NCBI RefSeq assembly: GCF_002367995.1
Contig: NZ_AP018209.1
Location: 97,072 to 161,071 of the forward strand
Length of the DNA stretch: 64,000 nucleotides
Direction: 5' to 3'
DNA from: Calothrix brevissima NIES-22
Lineage (GTDB): Bacteria; Cyanobacteriota; Cyanobacteriia; Cyanobacteriales; Nostocaceae
The notes under the pieces are model-generated. The model was not told the origin of the DNA, made no database searches, and saw only the letters and a program-made list of their open reading frames with translations. Below, piece by piece: positions 34,901 to 42,931 of the stretch (within the stretch, counting starts at the first letter, position 1; the number at the start of each line of letters is the position of its first letter). The translations under genes were made by a program, and so were the position numbers.

Positions 34901-37317
34901 GCATGATAAACATTTCTAAAAATTACTAAAGCATCACGCTCTAAGCGAGGGTTTTCTAAGCGTTTGGCAATATTTAATAATTGCTCTGCGACTTCTAGGG
35001 CATTACTAAAATCGCCAAGCTCATTATAATTAGCACCTAATTGTTGTAGTGCCAGTGATTCTATTTGTGGTTCTTGAATTTGTCGTGCAATCTTTAAAGC
35101 TTTTTGTGCAGCATCAATGCTTTTGAGGTTATCTCTAAAAGAATTCGTATATAAAGAAGCTAAGTTAAGTAGTGCTGCTGCTTCAAACTTTGGTTTGCCG
35201 AAGCTTTGGGCTGTTTTTAGCTGTTGATTAGCAAACTCTAATGCTTTATCAAGTTGTCCCATACTTTCGTAACTACTACTTAATCCATCTATAGCAAAGA
35301 GTTGCACTTCTTGGGCATTCTCTTGTTGATATGAAGGTAGTTGACTAATTTGAATTTTCTGTGTTACTGCTAAAGCTTCCTGATTGGTTTCAAGTTGTTG
35401 TTGATGTTTACCTGCAATTGCATAATCAGAAGCAAGAGTAACTAGTGCATAAGCTAAACCTAATAAGTCCTTTTGTTCTCTTTTAATTGCAACTTGTCGT
35501 TCTCCAACTTCAATTTTTTTGAGGGTATTACCCTGAGACATATAAAATTGAGCAAGGTTATTAAGGGCACTATTTTCTATATCCCTGTCTTTTATATCTC
35601 GCGCAATCTTGACAGCTTGCTGTGAGAATTCTAGCGCCTTCTGATTATCTCCTAAAATTAAGTAGCTTTGACCTAATGCATATAAACATGTGGCTTCTGA
35701 GGCTTCTTGCTTGAGTTCTTTAGCAAGGTTTAAGGCTTCCTCTACAAACTCAATGCGACGAGGCAATTCTGCTTTAGCTTGAACAATTAAGCCTCTGGTG
35801 TAGAAATTAACAGCTTTTGAACCATAGTGTGAAGATACTAATAATAGACTTTTTAAAATAGCGGGCTTATCTTTGATTTCTCTTTGTATCTTTAATGCTT
35901 GTTGATAGTATTCTATGGATTTTTCTTTCTTATCTTGGAAGTTATAAACTGACCCAATACCAATGAGTATATTTGCTGTGAGTCCCTGATTTTTTGCTTC
36001 TTGGGCAACTGGTAAAGCTTTCTGGTAAACTGCTATAGCTTGGTCATACTGCTGCAAATTTAAGTAACTATCACCAATTCTGTCGAGAATCTGTGCTTCT
36101 AGTGATTTATTGGTAATTTCTTTCGCAATAGGTAGCGCTTGTTGGTAAAAGCTCAACGACTGCTGATATTGTTTTATCTCAAAATAAGTGTCCCCTAATA
36201 AATATAGAACGGCGGCTGTTTGTGATTTATTATTGGGTATTTCTCGTGCAATCGATAATGCTTGTTGATAATTATCAATTGCCTTTTCATATTGATTGAG
36301 CGTAAAGTAGGTATTTGCTAATTTTACAAGTAGGCTAGCTTCTTGTGGTTTATTTTTTGATTCTTGCGTTATAGTTAGTGCCTGTCGATAAAATTTTATT
36401 GCCTCATCATATTGCTTGAGATTATTAAAAGCATCTCCTATTGACGCTATAATACTTTCCTGTGCTAGGCTAATTCCTGCTTCTCGAATTAAAGGTAAAG
36501 CTTGTTGATAAAACTTAATTGCTTGGTCATATTCCTGTTGATTAAAATGCATCAATCCTATCTGCTGCAAACTTCTACCCTCAAAAGCACGGTTTCCTAC
36601 CTCTCGATTTGTTATCAGTGACTTCTTGTACCATTCCAAAGCACGAGGATAATCATCTGCATTCCAATAAACGTTCCCTATTCTAAATAAAGTAAAACCT
36701 TCTTGAAACTTGTCTTTTAGCTCTTGGTGTAGCGTCAGTGCTTCCTGTAAAAGTTTCAAACCCTGTTCTTGCTTTTTCAAGAAAACATAAGTAAATCCTA
36801 TTTTACTAATAGTTGCAGCTTCCCCATTTTTATCTTTGACCTCACGACGAATTGCTAAGGCTTGTTGTAAAGTTTCGAGCGATTTTTCGTCTTGTTGCAA
36901 ACTGAGATAAACTGCACCCAGAATATCTAAAGTTTCTCCTTCTCCAGTACGGTCTTTAATTTCCCTGCGAATTGTTAAAGCTTGTTGTAAGATTTCTAAT
37001 GCTTTGTCGTTTTGCTGTAAACCATTGTAAACCTGTCCTATATTATTGAGGGTTTGCCCAATTCCCGCTTTATCCCCCAATTTCCGCCGAATCTCCAATA
37101 CCCGTTGATAAGTCTGCAATGCTTTGGGATATTCCCCACGCCGAAACTGCTGTACACCTTCCTCAAACAACTTATCGCCTTCTGCTTTCCCATCCGAACT
37201 TGTTGCAGTTTGCGCCAAAGTATGCTTAACCATCACATCATTCGCCGCTAACCCAACACCACAAGTCAGTGAAAACACTAAACTAACTAGGGCGAAACTC
37301 TTCAAACTCTTAGACAT
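31978..37317 (-). CDS. Giant exported TPR-CHAT protein
   Basis: A 1779-residue protein with a signal peptide (LKSFALVSLVFSLTCGVGLA, mature part after HTLAQ). Roughly thirty TPR repeats, about 40 residues each, fill residues 50-1260. A helical linker follows, and a CHAT domain occupies about 1400-1779. The dyad is intact: His in HLATHGVFD (about 1610) and Cys in LSACQTALA (about 1654). The CHAT domain differs from those at 21339 and 25949 (SACQT instead of SACDTG; insertion SKIFPGLLNVPRELDAIV-like region), so it is an older paralogue. It is the first gene of the unit with CHASE2 and DUF928, behind promoter copy 5 located 49 bp upstream. Confidence 0.92.
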   Translation of the reverse strand: MSKSLKSFALVSLVFSLTCGVGLAANDVMVKHTLAQTATSSDGKAEGDKLFEEGVQQFRRGEYPKALQTYQRVLEIRRKLGDKAGIGQTLNNIGQVYNGLQQNDKALEILQQALTIRREIKDRTGEGETLDILGAVYLSLQQDEKSLETLQQALAIRREVKDKNGEAATISKIGFTYVFLKKQEQGLKLLQEALTLHQELKDKFQEGFTLFRIGNVYWNADDYPRALEWYKKSLITNREVGNRAFEGRSLQQIGLMHFNQQEYDQAIKFYQQALPLIREAGISLAQESIIASIGDAFNNLKQYDEAIKFYRQALTITQESKNKPQEASLLVKLANTYFTLNQYEKAIDNYQQALSIAREIPNNKSQTAAVLYLLGDTYFEIKQYQQSLSFYQQALPIAKEITNKSLEAQILDRIGDSYLNLQQYDQAIAVYQKALPVAQEAKNQGLTANILIGIGSVYNFQDKKEKSIEYYQQALKIQREIKDKPAILKSLLLVSSHYGSKAVNFYTRGLIVQAKAELPRRIEFVEEALNLAKELKQEASEATCLYALGQSYLILGDNQKALEFSQQAVKIARDIKDRDIENSALNNLAQFYMSQGNTLKKIEVGERQVAIKREQKDLLGLAYALVTLASDYAIAGKHQQQLETNQEALAVTQKIQISQLPSYQQENAQEVQLFAIDGLSSSYESMGQLDKALEFANQQLKTAQSFGKPKFEAAALLNLASLYTNSFRDNLKSIDAAQKALKIARQIQEPQIESLALQQLGANYNELGDFSNALEVAEQLLNIAKRLENPRLERDALVIFRNVYHAQGEFQKALVMAQKAVAIAQQKNLGGNEITVLAALSESYLSVGDTSKAVEAAQQILTLAKQQNNPNYEILGLMYMGKSHKLRGEYQQGVTALEKALEITPNSKFFAGEIAAVGELATLYEALGEYQKLIALAEPRLPQVKQLKNRPVEAGILIVLGYSYSSIGEYQKGTGLVEQGLAIARELKNPALESIGLAKLGSIYNSRNEYQKALELTQQSLKIAQEIKSPPLILEPQATLGDIYHNLGDYTKSQNYYQQVLTIAQQLKNRRIEGTALLILSQINFKQNESQKSVDLAQNALKIFQEIKEPRLEAFANSMLSIAYTDLENDQKAMESAKTSLAFARQVKNTVWEKNALALIGYIHRNFGRKEQAIVAYEQALAIKTDNQVKGADAGIYAGLARVYQDLNQPNIAIANYKKSVNRLEEIRGSIEGLPKELQNSFLNSTIDFAQMKVSDIYAQLAGLLNSQGAYKEAFQIRLLIEEQEIREARGSRGSTEGNLNIPLTPTEAKIPEQGKITLALATQISECERTNCSQLTELNNKLTASIQEFRKELEKIDQEIRDNRAKDKQSFNPDGLGQALAIVEAQAKETRANTVMIYPLVLENELWLQVYGQKGLVKTEKVQVSRKELRNTVKKFRELMGKCEPEGYYCSVKDIAEIQPISQKLYRWLIKPLEVELEENQVKNLIFALHREIRYIPMSALHDGKQYLIEKYTIHNVTTETIEEQDKLPTNIQNTPILAMGLSESARDPNHSNKIFPGLLNVPRELDAIVRENNNDKQGIYPGKEYLNKIFNFETLRDNLNKYKILHLATHGVFDSTTPEQSYILMGTGTPLTLSMISGLTGLKDIHLVVLSACQTALATSTNQDEPQDGVEINTLAYEFMNRGAKSVMASLWKVDDPSTSQLMQLFYKNLATGKMTKSEALRQAQLSIIKGNNSTNTNIDKRGAYLEPGELPRNEQRKSSYSHPYYWAPFILIGNGL

Positions 37318-37366
37318 TGGTTATTCCTCTTAAATGGCTACAGAAGATTGTTTGCTCAATCTCTTA

Positions 37367-37393
37367 TATTTCTGAGGACAAACCAGGTTATGC
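37367..37393 (-). promoter_or_regulatory. Shared island promoter element, copy 5 (giant TPR-CHAT unit)
   Basis: On the minus strand TTTTGGCATA, 15 bp beginning ACCT, then AGAAATA, ending 49 bp before the ATG at 37317. This is the only copy with a 15-bp spacer. Confidence 0.7.
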
Positions 37394-37589
37394 CAAAATT
37401 TAAAAATGACCTCAGCATCATTACGATACCTTGATGTGGTAGACCGTATAAATACTGGATATCGCTAGCTATTTAAAGATATTGTGAAGACAAGTCAAAA
37501 AAGTTTCTCTTCTTCTGTGTATCACAACATGAATACCTTTTGCTATTCTATAAATGTAAACCACTTTTATGCTTTTATGGTTGACACTT

Positions 37590-37796
37590 ATGGCAGGAAG
37601 AAAGAAACTCGATCGCACAAATATCCACGCAAGAGTCGCCCAAGGTACAGGAGATAAATTAAAAGAAATCGCCCAAAATCTAGGCTATATCTACGATGAC
37701 GAAGGCTCTACCGGACAATTGCTAGATGCGATCGCCAATGGAGAAATTATCTTAATCCTCAGCAATAAATCATCTATAACTGATAAAAATGGTTAA
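37590..37796 (+). CDS. Small ribbon-helix-helix-like cyanobacterial protein
   Basis: A 68-residue protein starting at ATG 37590 (MAGRKKLDRTNIHARVAQGT). The basic N-terminus, the strand-like NIHARVAQGT and the helix DKLKEIAQNLGYIY resemble small DNA-binding proteins of the ribbon-helix-helix type. The tail GSTGQLLDAIANGEIILI fits a second helix and strand. It lies on the opposite strand inside the caspase island with two other small genes. Function is not known; a regulator of the neighbouring divergent unit is possible. Confidence 0.62.
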   Translation: MAGRKKLDRTNIHARVAQGTGDKLKEIAQNLGYIYDDEGSTGQLLDAIANGEIILILSNKSSITDKNG

Positions 37797-37840
37797 ATAT
37801 ATTTACAAAAAATGGTATACAGGCAATTTAAAATAAATTT

Positions 37841-37858
37841 GGGGACAGAATTGTCCCC
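37841..37858 (+). terminator. Hairpin after the RHH-like gene
   Basis: GGGGACA-GAAT-TGTCCCC is a perfect 7-bp stem with a 4-base loop, 45 bp after the stop at 37796 and just before the strong ribosome-binding site of the next small gene. No clean T-run follows, so it may be an RNA hairpin upstream of translation rather than a terminator. Confidence 0.5.
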
Positions 37859-37885
37859 ATTTACCGAATTTAAGGAGGTGATTGA

Positions 37886-38080
37886 TTGAATCAAAACGGT
37901 AACGGTCATCGAGGTTTTTGGAATCCAGTGAAAATCTTTATCCGTACTCTTTCTCAATTCTGGGAGAAGGAAGATAAAGTATCTGGAGAAACGTACCTCG
38001 TAGACTCGGAAGTCGTTAAGAGTGACCTAGATGATGTGGCTGATGAACCACATCAACGGTCACAAAATGACGACAACTAG
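37886..38080 (+). CDS. Small acidic-tailed peptide with TTG start and near-perfect Shine-Dalgarno
   Basis: A 64-codon frame beginning at TTG 37886. The upstream TAAGGAGGTGAT (37871-37882) matches almost the whole anti-Shine-Dalgarno region at good spacing, the strongest ribosome-binding site I saw in the window. The product starts MNQNGNGHRGFWNPVKIFIR, with an amphipathic helix (PVKIFIRTLSQFWEKE), and ends in a very acidic tail. It is followed at once by a strong terminator. No family is recognised. A small membrane-associating or regulatory peptide is conceivable. Confidence 0.5.
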   Translation: MNQNGNGHRGFWNPVKIFIRTLSQFWEKEDKVSGETYLVDSEVVKSDLDDVADEPHQRSQNDDN

Positions 38081-38091
38081 TTAGTTAAAAT

Positions 38092-38121
38092 GATAGCCCC
38101 TGATCTAACCTGGGGGCTATC
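38092..38121 (+). terminator. Rho-independent type terminator
   Basis: GATAGCCCC pairs with GGGGGCTATC across an 11-base loop, followed by TTCCTT, 12 bp after the stop of the small gene at 37886-38080. Confidence 0.7.
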
Positions 38122-38152
38122 TTCCTTAATCATTTTACACTTGTTATTAAAT

Positions 38153-38473
38153 ATGTTAAATATCAGTGATACAATTGTACGTCCAGTTTACTACAGAATA
38201 ATTCAGCGTCGCGGTAACGGTTGGGCTTTTAAGGAAGGTGAACCATTTTTAAACCTGTTTAACGCACCTTTGCTTTCCCAAGAAGATATATTTGCAGCTT
38301 TTGGGACTTCGATGAAAAAAGTTGCGATCGCACTTTTTGGCATCAATGGTGGAAAGCAGGGTTACTACATCGCAAATATATTGGATAAACAATATTACTA
38401 TTGTGGTATGCAGTGGGAGGATGTGAAAATCAAACTGAAGGAATTGGGGATTGGTAGAGATGACCCAATTTAA
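38153..38473 (+). CDS. Conserved-looking small hypothetical protein
   Basis: Start chosen at ATG 38153 (MLNISDTIVRPVYYRIIQRR), since the longer frame from 38090 runs through a terminator hairpin. The 106-residue product contains GNGWAFKEGEPFLNLF, a helix DIFAAFGTSMKKVAIALFG and a C-terminal WEDVKIKLKELGIG. There are no transmembrane segments or catalytic motifs. It ends 16 bp before the convergent DUF1822 gene. No family is recognised. Confidence 0.6.
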   Translation: MLNISDTIVRPVYYRIIQRRGNGWAFKEGEPFLNLFNAPLLSQEDIFAAFGTSMKKVAIALFGINGGKQGYYIANILDKQYYYCGMQWEDVKIKLKELGIGRDDPI

Positions 38474-38489
38474 GATCAAAGTTAGGAGT

Positions 38490-39875
38490 CTACCTCCCCA
38501 AATTAAACGCAAAGGGTGGTAAAGTTACCTCAACGCCATCCATCAAACTCACACTCACCAAAAACTTCTCATCCCAATTTCCAACCACACGGGTAAATAT
38601 ATAAGAATCTTCACTTTCTGCATTTAATCCCGGTTCATCCAAAATACCTGTTTGGTCGCTGACCCTAAGTTTAATCTCAGACGGTAAACTACTTAAAGCA
38701 GGTGCGCCCAAAATTAGTAACAAACTCCACTCTGGTTCCTGAGATTCCGATAATAAATGCCAAGTCACAGCATACAACCGCAAAGGTATCCCAGCTAAAA
38801 GTAAATCTTGATACGCACCCCGCGCTTGTACGGGAATTTCTAAACCCCTCTGTCGTAATTGAGTGGCTATTACCTCAAATTCTTCCTCTGGACTACGTAT
38901 TGGACGCATTTGGGAAGCATCTGCAAAACTGGGTAACAGCACCCAAGAAAGTGAAGCTGCTAAATCATCCAACTCATCCCACAACCAACGTCCAGCATTT
39001 AAAGCAGGTTGGGTAATTAATTTAATTACATCCTGTAGAGACGTAAAAGTAGCTGTTGATTCTGGGTTGGTACTACCCATCTCTAAATTCTTTGTAGCTG
39101 CTTGTGTTTGTAATGTGTAAACCCAATTGATCAATTCTGGACTAGTTAAAACAACAGCAGCTTGTTCCCAAGTTAAAACTTCAGATAGTTCTCGTTTTGG
39201 TGATTGTAACTGAGGTAATAATTCCACCAACTGATTTTGTGTATTTGCTAAAATCGCAGTCCGATTGGATGGAATTACAGGTAAAGATATTGCTGATGAT
39301 TCCAAACATCGGAGATATAATAACAGACGGTCTGGACTACTATCAAAACAAGATATTGACAGTTGATAATTCCAATCTGACTGGAAAGAATTTCCTTGTA
39401 AATTATCTTGTAATTCTTCATAGCTTAAAAAAGCATAAACATTCGCAGCTTCTTGTTCTTCCAATACCTCCACTAAAACATAAAAGTGGGGAATAAACTC
39501 TGGTAAATCTACAACTACTCTGGGAATACTCACCATTTCATCGCTCAAGCTACCAGTAGCAATTAAACAGATTTTAAATTCTCCTACTTGTAAATTAGCA
39601 ACGCCACTAATAAAATTTGCTAAAACTGGTTGTAGAATTGTACATTGCTCGCGATTAATAGTTAAAGATTCTGCTCTTTCTTGTAGCCATTGCTCAAAAG
39701 CTGATAAAGCTAAATAATGAAGATAAGCTTGCCATTGCTTAGATTCATTAAGAATTTGATTACTGAGGATTGCAGCTTGGTCAATCTCATCAGGTGAGAG
39801 AATAACTGCTGAAGTTGGTAAAGCATCAAAATCAAGGTAAGACATGGGAGAAATAGTACTTAATAAACTGGTCAT
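38490..39875 (-). CDS. DUF1822 family protein
   Basis: A 461-residue protein with the DUF1822 signature near its N-terminus: LILNESKQWQAYLHYLAL-like helix and AFEQWLQERAESLTINREQ (about residues 36-75), then beta-rich sequence with HFYVLVEVLEEQ and VYAFLSYEEL. The C-terminal domain (about 330-461) is also beta-rich. A second start at residue 11 (MSYLDFDALP) is possible. It follows the sigma-like gene by only 9 bp in the same direction, so they form an operon. DUF1822 proteins have no established function that I know; being paired with a sigma-like factor makes an anti-sigma or signal-relay role worth testing. Confidence 0.82.
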   Translation of the reverse strand: MTSLLSTISPMSYLDFDALPTSAVILSPDEIDQAAILSNQILNESKQWQAYLHYLALSAFEQWLQERAESLTINREQCTILQPVLANFISGVANLQVGEFKICLIATGSLSDEMVSIPRVVVDLPEFIPHFYVLVEVLEEQEAANVYAFLSYEELQDNLQGNSFQSDWNYQLSISCFDSSPDRLLLYLRCLESSAISLPVIPSNRTAILANTQNQLVELLPQLQSPKRELSEVLTWEQAAVVLTSPELINWVYTLQTQAATKNLEMGSTNPESTATFTSLQDVIKLITQPALNAGRWLWDELDDLAASLSWVLLPSFADASQMRPIRSPEEEFEVIATQLRQRGLEIPVQARGAYQDLLLAGIPLRLYAVTWHLLSESQEPEWSLLLILGAPALSSLPSEIKLRVSDQTGILDEPGLNAESEDSYIFTRVVGNWDEKFLVSVSLMDGVEVTLPPFAFNLGR

Positions 39876-39884
39876 AAATTTGGT

Positions 39885-41291
39885 TTAATTTGTTTTTCTA
39901 GTTTGGAGATATTCACATAACCGTTCGGCGAAAATATCAGCTTTTAGGTGAGCTTTCATTGTTCTTGATTGAATCTCGGAATTTTCCAGCATCTGACTAA
40001 TTTCCTCAAACAGAAAGCTTGTCAATCGCTCGTCCAGGTTTTTCAAAGCTTGGATATCAACATATACTTTAGCCTTTTCTTTGAGAGAGTCCTTTAAAAT
40101 TACCAACATTTCCTGTTGGACATCAGTCCGCAAGTCTTTTAACTTTAATAACTTGGTTACCGAATCTTGCGCTCTCAATCCCAGAAATTCAGCAATTTCT
40201 TTCATGGCTAGTTTTTGACATTGAGATAGTTCCAAAGCAGTTAAAAACATCTTGACTTTATCGCCTTTTTTGCGTTGTAAATATCTAACTCGTGATTCTG
40301 TAACTTGGGCTAAAGCTTGTTGCAAGCCAAGCTGAAATTGCTGGCGATAAAACTGCAAAAATTCTGCTTGTTCGTCGTTTTCTTCTACAATATTATTAGT
40401 TTCAGGAGCCGGGATTTCTTCTATCAAAGAATTATACTTGCTTCCATACACAGCGTCTAGAGAACTTATCTGTACAGAACCACCCCGAACATAAATTCGG
40501 TACTCACGCAATTGAGCAGCTAGCTTTTGTAGTTTCTGACTCAAAACCTCAATTTCAAAAATTTGACCTGTATGCTTTTGAATATCTTGGGCGATAGCTT
40601 GTAATTGTTGAGTATCAGGTGCAATACATTTACTCCTCAGACCTTTTCTCCGTTGTTGCAGCCTTTGCAAGCGGTAGACATTATGATAGCTTTCTAAAAT
40701 AGATTGCGCTTCTTTAATTGCTGCGTCGCTAAAACCACCCTGGCTAAAAATATGAAATTCTTTGAAAATGCGCTCTAACTGTTTAGGTTGAGTATCATTT
40801 AAAATTGCCCAATTACTAATTAAATAAACACCACATTCTAACAAAAATTTATGCAATTCAGGGTGTTGCTTTAATTTCATCATCGCCCAAGTAGTCAGAC
40901 TACTTTGTTGCGGATCAAAACTCTGGAGAATTTTTTGCGAGAAGCATTTATAAGAACTTGCTGTTGATAATTTACCATCATCATCTAGGACATAAGGGAA
41001 CAAATCGCTAGCCGTAAAATTATGGTTTTGACCAAATTTATTTTCTAATTGCAGACATCCTTGTTCGAGAATCCAAGATAGAAAACACCGCAGACAACGT
41101 TGTGCTAGTAAAGCAGTCTCGCCAGAACTATGGCGATATAAATCTAGCAATTGACGCTGGATGTCTGCATCTGGTATCAAATGCTCAAATACTTGTGCGT
41201 AAAACGACTTCGCAGCAGGTATCTGTTGAATTCTCCGGTTCCCTCCCGCATCAATCCTTACCAATTGCCAATATCTTGAAGCCTCGCTCAT
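39885..41291 (-). CDS. Sigma-70-like regulator (candidate sigma factor of the island)
   Basis: A 468-residue protein. The N-terminal half (about 10-200) is helical and resembles sigma region 2/3 of a divergent cyanobacterial group, with LLAQRCLRCFLSWILEQGCL, SSLTTWAMMKLKQHPELHKF and GVYLISNWAILNDTQPKQLE. The C-terminal part (about 340-410) has a region-4-like helix-turn-helix: LELSQCQKLAMKEIAEFLGL followed by DSVTKLLKLKDLRTDVQQ. The middle (200-330) is coiled coil. It shares an operon with DUF1822. Its own upstream region carries the most diverged copy of the element found before the CHAT and caspase genes, suggesting auto-regulation. The sigma assignment is by pattern, not proven; a non-sigma DNA-binding protein is the alternative. 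Confidence 0.6.
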   Translation of the reverse strand: MSEASRYWQLVRIDAGGNRRIQQIPAAKSFYAQVFEHLIPDADIQRQLLDLYRHSSGETALLAQRCLRCFLSWILEQGCLQLENKFGQNHNFTASDLFPYVLDDDGKLSTASSYKCFSQKILQSFDPQQSSLTTWAMMKLKQHPELHKFLLECGVYLISNWAILNDTQPKQLERIFKEFHIFSQGGFSDAAIKEAQSILESYHNVYRLQRLQQRRKGLRSKCIAPDTQQLQAIAQDIQKHTGQIFEIEVLSQKLQKLAAQLREYRIYVRGGSVQISSLDAVYGSKYNSLIEEIPAPETNNIVEENDEQAEFLQFYRQQFQLGLQQALAQVTESRVRYLQRKKGDKVKMFLTALELSQCQKLAMKEIAEFLGLRAQDSVTKLLKLKDLRTDVQQEMLVILKDSLKEKAKVYVDIQALKNLDERLTSFLFEEISQMLENSEIQSRTMKAHLKADIFAERLCEYLQTRKTN

Positions 41292-41420
41292 AAGTATTTG
41301 TATTTATTGGTCATTGTTAATTGTCACATTGCCGATGCTCCTCAACGCAAGTCCAACGATTTTTTGAGATTCCATACTGAGTACCTGATTTAACAGTGAT
41401 TTTGCTCCTTCATTTTTTAG

Positions 41421-41446
41421 TACTTCTGAGGAAATCGACCTTATGC
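41421..41446 (-). promoter_or_regulatory. Shared island promoter element, copy 6 (sigma-like gene)
   Basis: On the minus strand GCATA, 14 bp ending CCTC, then AGAAGTA, with 129 bp to the ATG at 41291. It differs from the other copies at one base of the second box and lacks the CCT after GCATA. The rest of the 542-bp spacer (41292-41833) holds no gene I can support. Confidence 0.55.
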
Positions 41447-41833
41447 AATTTTGCACCAGTCTCTGCTGCTGAAAAATTGCATTTGATTTTCAGTCTAATT
41501 TTGGCAGATAGAGGTGGGGGCGCTGATACTTGCGCTCCTATGAGATCAACAATCTCAATACCCAGATATTATCTACTTGTTGCGATCGCCTATCTACCTT
41601 GAAGGAAATGCTTGTTGTGACTAATGATACAACTATGGGTACATAGCTACAGAAACTGATAAAATCGACTCATATTTTAATTTTTGGCTGGTAAAAACCA
41701 AAATTTATCAATTGTTTACAATTTCTGGAAAAATCTTGGCAAGAATTTCGTGATTAATGCTCTTGTGGTTTTTTAGGATCAACATACAAGCTGGACTAAA
41801 CACTCAATACTATTTTCGACAGTTTACTACAAT

Positions 41834-42877
41834 ATGGATTTCATCAACCAAGCACAAAAGTTAGCATTTACAGTTAAAGAGAAAGTTCAGGAAGTGGCAA
41901 CTAATGCAACTAACAGTCTAGATGAAGTGGTTGATGGAATTAAGAACACTACTGTAGAGATTACCACTTCAAGCATTAATGCAGTCGCTGATTTGCAAGG
42001 ATTATCAACTACAGCAGCACAGCAAGGTCTTCAAACTGTACAAAATGTTAGTAAAGCATTTGAAGCAGCTGCTATTAGCGTTACCACTTCAAGTATAGTC
42101 ATAGCTGATGCTCTGCAAAACTTGCCTTCGACAGCTACGGAATTAGCAGCAGAAATGCCCAAGATTGCCAATAGGTTGAGGTATCGTGCTGGTTTAAGAG
42201 TTGGTGACTCTCCGCGATCGGACTCCGATGTCATGAAGCTTTTTGAGAAAATCCCTGGTACATCAAAGCTGGGAGCTAACGAACGGACTATTCGTGAATT
42301 TCTCAGCGATAAACATGGTAGTCATATCATTCCACGCTCGCAGGGTGGCTCAAATGGATCTGACAATATTCTTTGGGAAGTAGGTGTTGATAATCTCCGT
42401 CGCGGCGCGGAAGTTATGACTGTTGGGGAGCAGTTCTATATCCGGGTTTACAATGCAGTAGATTCTATCGTCAGCAATTCTCTTACAATTGCTAGACTTG
42501 GCATTACTGCAACGGGAACCGCTATTCTCACCCAGGTAATAGTGACAGCGATTTCATATTCTTTGGATCTTTACCGAGGCGACATCACTGTTGAAGAATA
42601 TAAAACTTTAATTTTAGAAACGGCAAAAGCAGCAGGTATTGCTACACCAATTGTTTTTCTCTTGTTGGTGGCTGTGTTGGCTCTCTTTCCAGAGTTTACA
42701 GTTATCTTGTCAGCACCAGTGGTAATTGCAGGTTTCAATGCCTTATTTGGTATGAGTATTGCTGTACCTATCATTCAATCATTGGTTCGCCATACCCAAG
42801 CTGGTGGTTTTGGCAATGAAGCTGCTGAAGCTTACAAAGGTTTGTTTGGTGATTCTGATGAATCTGCACTAGCTTGA
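41834..42877 (+). CDS. Membrane protein with an embedded HNH-nuclease motif
   Basis: A 347-residue protein. Residues 1-110 are an Ala/Thr/Ser-rich amphipathic helix region with two internal repeats (VEITTSSINAVADLQGLSTT and ISVTTSSIVIADALQNLPST). Residues about 150-200 carry an HNH-like signature: HGSHIIPRSQGGSNGSDNIL, with the His pair, the GGS turn and the Asp-Asn. After it come hydrophobic helices (about 215-240, 270-295 and 297-318) that look transmembrane. The gene stands alone. HNH domains act as nucleases in toxins, homing enzymes and defence effectors. A membrane-anchored HNH suggests an abortive-infection effector or toxin, but this is inference, and the first catalytic residue pattern is incomplete. 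Confidence 0.65.
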   Translation: MDFINQAQKLAFTVKEKVQEVATNATNSLDEVVDGIKNTTVEITTSSINAVADLQGLSTTAAQQGLQTVQNVSKAFEAAAISVTTSSIVIADALQNLPSTATELAAEMPKIANRLRYRAGLRVGDSPRSDSDVMKLFEKIPGTSKLGANERTIREFLSDKHGSHIIPRSQGGSNGSDNILWEVGVDNLRRGAEVMTVGEQFYIRVYNAVDSIVSNSLTIARLGITATGTAILTQVIVTAISYSLDLYRGDITVEEYKTLILETAKAAGIATPIVFLLLVAVLALFPEFTVILSAPVVIAGFNALFGMSIAVPIIQSLVRHTQAGGFGNEAAEAYKGLFGDSDESALA

Positions 42878-42931
42878 CTGACAAAAATACTTTGTTGTGA
42901 GGTAATAAAACAAAGAAGTTTTATGCTTTGA

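Noticed and set aside
41396..41602. 68-codon plus-strand frame before the HNH-motif gene
   Set aside because: It covers promoter copy 6 and has no protein features or ribosome-binding site.
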